DNA of 15,624 nt, from positions 1 through 15,624 of the forward strand of contig CAYMID010000020.1 of NCBI GenBank assembly GCA_964390625.1, in the 5' to 3' direction. Origin of the DNA: 2-12-FULL-41-16 sp964390625. Lineage in GTDB: Bacteria; Patescibacteriota; Patescibacteriia; Magasanikbacterales; UBA922. Positions 14,162 through 15,624 of this stretch are shown one piece after another (position 1 is the first letter of the stretch; each line of letters begins with the position of its first letter). Below the pieces are notes generated by a model. The model was not told where the DNA came from. It searched no databases and saw nothing but the letters and a program-made list of their open reading frames with translations. Both the position numbers and the translations under genes were made by a program.

Positions 14162-15484
14162 TTACATAACCGTGAAGGGGATCGTGTCTAGATACATGAA
14201 CCCTTTGCCAGAGTCCACGTAGATGCGGATTTCCCAGTTACCGGTCCAGACGCCCGCGGCCGTGGGCCAGAAGTGGCTGTACTGCCAGCCCCATTTGCCC
14301 ACGTCGTTCCAGCCCCACTCTTCGGGCCACTGGTACACGCCATCGCGCCACCACTCGGCCTTGAAGCGGTGGTTGTTCCAAACATTGACCAGTCGAACCA
14401 AGGCCTGAACCGTGTCACCAGTCTTGAAAACCGTGTTTGGCCAGGTGCAGGTATAGAGCCAGTTGGTGCTGGCACCACCCGTCACCGGGCCGTAACAGGT
14501 TTGCCCTTTCTGACTGTAGGTGTAGCCAGTCGAGTTGCCCGTCACCGTGAACTTGACTGTTTCCAGGGGCGCAAAATCAACCTCGGGGTCAGCTCGCACC
14601 GAAAACCGGAACTCCCAATTGCCGGGCTGGGCGCTCGACAACGTGGGCCAGAAGTAACTACGGTTCCAGCCCCAGACCGGGTCCACGTAGATTTTGTCAC
14701 CCGCCCACTCCCACATGTAGACGTCGTTGCGATACGCCGTCACCTTGTAGGTGTGGTTGGCCTTGACGTCCGACAAGTAGATCAAGCTGGTAACCGTGTC
14801 ACCCTCTTTGAACGTCGTCGTCGGATTGTTGCAGGTGTAGATCCAGTTTGTGTTCGCGCCGCCCGTAATCGGACCCTTGCAAGTCAGACCGTTTGGCTTG
14901 AAGTTGTACGCGATGTGCGTCTTCATGAACACATCAGGGTCGTACCAGTCGTTGTAGACACACCCAGTGTTCGCGTATCCACCGTAGTACCAGCCACCGT
15001 CGCAGGCAAAGTTCTCGCCGTACTTGCTGTACTCACCCTTGTGGATACCGAAGTGGCTGTGTGGAGCCCAGCCACCGTTGTTGGACTTGTCAGCGATGTA
15101 GCCGATCGTCATGCCTTTGCCGATGGTTTGACCAACTTTGACTTGCAGTGTGCTGGCGAACATGTGACCCACGATCGGCGTCACACACTCGGTGCCAGTC
15201 CAACACTCCAGAATGACAGTGCCGCCGTAGCCGTTCTTGCTCTTGGCCAGCTTGACCACACCAGAGCAAGGCGCCTTCACGGCCGTGCCAATGGCAGCCG
15301 TGCTCGGCATGCTGTCTGCACCGAGGTGGGGGGTGGACTTGAAGCAAGTACTCCAGTACTTGTTGCAGTTGGTCTGCCAGTTGTCGAGCGGCCACTGGAA
15401 TGTGGTCGCCTGGCCCGTCCCACAGATGGCGAAAGCCATCCGCGCGAACAGGCAGAAGAATGCGAGAATCACTTTACTACACAC
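14162..15484 (-). CDS. Secreted M23-family metallopeptidase with two C-terminal beta-type repeats
   Basis: A predicted zinc endopeptidase that would cut peptidoglycan cross-links outside the cytoplasm. It has 440 residues from a GTG start set by a strong AGGAG six bases upstream. A Sec signal peptide spans about 1-19 (AFA before Ile20). The M23 domain shows the zinc ligands His53 and Asp57 (HLGAD) and H142xH144 (PHSHFGIH), with His107 (VGHM) as the likely catalytic His. Eight Cys between 21 and 175 suggest disulfides. Two tandem repeats follow (about 199-316 and 327-440). Each starts C-x-GP-x-TGGA-x-TNW-x-YTC, with a Cys pair 16 residues apart, and contains F-x-x-GDTV, NH-x-(Y/F)K, (Y/H)FWPT and GNWE. 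Both are very Trp-rich. I do not know a named family for this repeat; wall, glycan or host binding is an inference. The gene is clearly richer in G+C than the neighbouring operon (about 58% in sampled lines against 40-55%). Confidence 0.93.
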   Translation of the reverse strand: MCSKVILAFFCLFARMAFAICGTGQATTFQWPLDNWQTNCNKYWSTCFKSTPHLGADSMPSTAAIGTAVKAPCSGVVKLAKSKNGYGGTVILECWTGTECVTPIVGHMFASTLQVKVGQTIGKGMTIGYIADKSNNGGWAPHSHFGIHKGEYSKYGENFACDGGWYYGGYANTGCVYNDWYDPDVFMKTHIAYNFKPNGLTCKGPITGGANTNWIYTCNNPTTTFKEGDTVTSLIYLSDVKANHTYKVTAYRNDVYMWEWAGDKIYVDPVWGWNRSYFWPTLSSAQPGNWEFRFSVRADPEVDFAPLETVKFTVTGNSTGYTYSQKGQTCYGPVTGGASTNWLYTCTWPNTVFKTGDTVQALVRLVNVWNNHRFKAEWWRDGVYQWPEEWGWNDVGKWGWQYSHFWPTAAGVWTGNWEIRIYVDSGKGFMYLDTIPFTVM

Positions 15485-15490
15485 GGTTTA

Positions 15491-15495
15491 CTCCT
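15491..15495 (-). promoter_or_regulatory. Shine-Dalgarno of the M23 peptidase gene
   Basis: AGGAG, six bases before the GTG at 15484, fixes this start. It is the only well-placed Shine-Dalgarno before any gene in the window. Confidence 0.8.
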
Positions 15496-15563
15496 GTTGG
15501 TTTTGCGTTGTACGATCACGAACAAAATTGTAAGTGTGTACCCTCCTTGTAAAGAACGTTTAA

Positions 15564-15620
15564 GAGTGAGTATCACTCCTCCTCAGCACTTCATGACTTG
15601 CTGAAGATTGTGACACTATA
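15564..15620 (-). promoter_or_regulatory. 5' region of the M23 gene: possible -10 box and two palindromes
   Basis: On the minus strand TATAGT (15620-15615, 5/6 to the -10 consensus) could start a leader of about 120 bases; its -35 would fall outside the window. The leader begins with a 22-bp imperfect palindrome (15583-15604, arms TCAGCA/TGCTGA, 9 of 11 positions symmetric) and a perfect 6-bp inverted repeat GAGTGA-n3-TCACTC (15564-15578). A second possible promoter (TTTACA, 15 bases, TACAAT) lies closer to the gene. Operators or leader hairpins both fit. Confidence 0.4.
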
Positions 15621-15624
15621 ACTC

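Noticed and set aside
14155..15548. AAGGAGG just after the M23 stop (plus strand) and CCTCCTT in its leader, a 7-base complementary pair flanking the gene
   Set aside because: Seven-base purine runs are common, the gap is about 1.4 kb, and the leader copy is more simply a purine-rich or Shine-Dalgarno-like run.
15462..15575. A possible 35-codon leader peptide on the minus strand, overlapping the M23 start
   Set aside because: It can start only at GTG or TTG codons, the purine runs are badly spaced for initiation, and nothing shows that it is translated.
14273..15604. A 443-residue plus-strand reading frame opposite the M23 gene
   Set aside because: The minus strand shows a signal peptide, zinc ligands, repeats and a Shine-Dalgarno. 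The plus frame is an open shadow produced by the G+C-rich codons, with no recognisable domain.

Overview
The window looks like a chromosome segment from a small-genome, uncultivated-type bacterium, most likely a member of the Candidate Phyla Radiation (Patescibacteria). This placement is inferred from overall character: tightly packed genes, almost no Shine-Dalgarno sequences, apparently leaderless mRNAs, many unrecognised proteins and a Ser/Thr-rich beta-domain surface protein. No rRNA or other phylogenetic marker confirms it. Stops include TAA, TAG and TGA (thyA ends in TGA), so the code looks standard and not the TGA=Gly code of Gracilibacteria/SR1. No tRNA, rRNA, CRISPR array or insertion sequence was found, and no gene-free stretch exceeds 300 bases.

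Layout: (1) 3-1289 (+) is the C-terminal part of a secreted or surface beta-domain protein that runs in from the left edge. (2) 1291-3234 (+) is thrS, encoding a TGS-less threonyl-tRNA synthetase. It is preceded by a consensus-like promoter and a compact T-box riboswitch with a short Stem I, Thr specifier ACC, UGGAACC box, and a mutually exclusive antiterminator and terminator. A bidirectional terminator separates thrS from (3) two unrecognised helical proteins on the minus strand (3271-4122 and 4124-6208), the larger with a 77-residue tandem repeat. (4) Divergent from these, on the plus strand, are miaA (tRNA A37 prenylation) and an unrecognised basic protein (7274-7972), both predicted leaderless. 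(5) Minus-strand gatB (Asp/Glu-tRNA amidotransferase B) abuts that gene tail to tail, and its intrinsic terminator lies inside the neighbour's coding sequence. (6) 14020-9564 (-) is one seven-gene operon: dcd, a P-loop nucleotide-kinase-like gene, dut, thyA, folA, tmk and a six-helix membrane protein, closed by a strong terminator. (7) 15484-14162 (-) encodes a secreted, Cys- and Trp-rich M23 peptidase with two tandem beta-type domains. Its composition and its strong Shine-Dalgarno differ from everything around it.

How the genes work together: the operon in (6) is a complete route from dCTP to dTDP. Dcd yields dUMP, or dUTP that Dut then converts. ThyA makes dTMP and dihydrofolate, FolA regenerates tetrahydrofolate, and Tmk phosphorylates dTMP. 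The linked kinase-like protein is a candidate dNMP kinase. thrS, miaA and gatB all serve translation but are transcribed separately.

The strongest unusual signals are the minimal T-box in front of thrS, the leaderless and TAATATG-coupled gene starts, the kinase-like gene in the thymidylate operon, and the compositionally distinct M23 gene.
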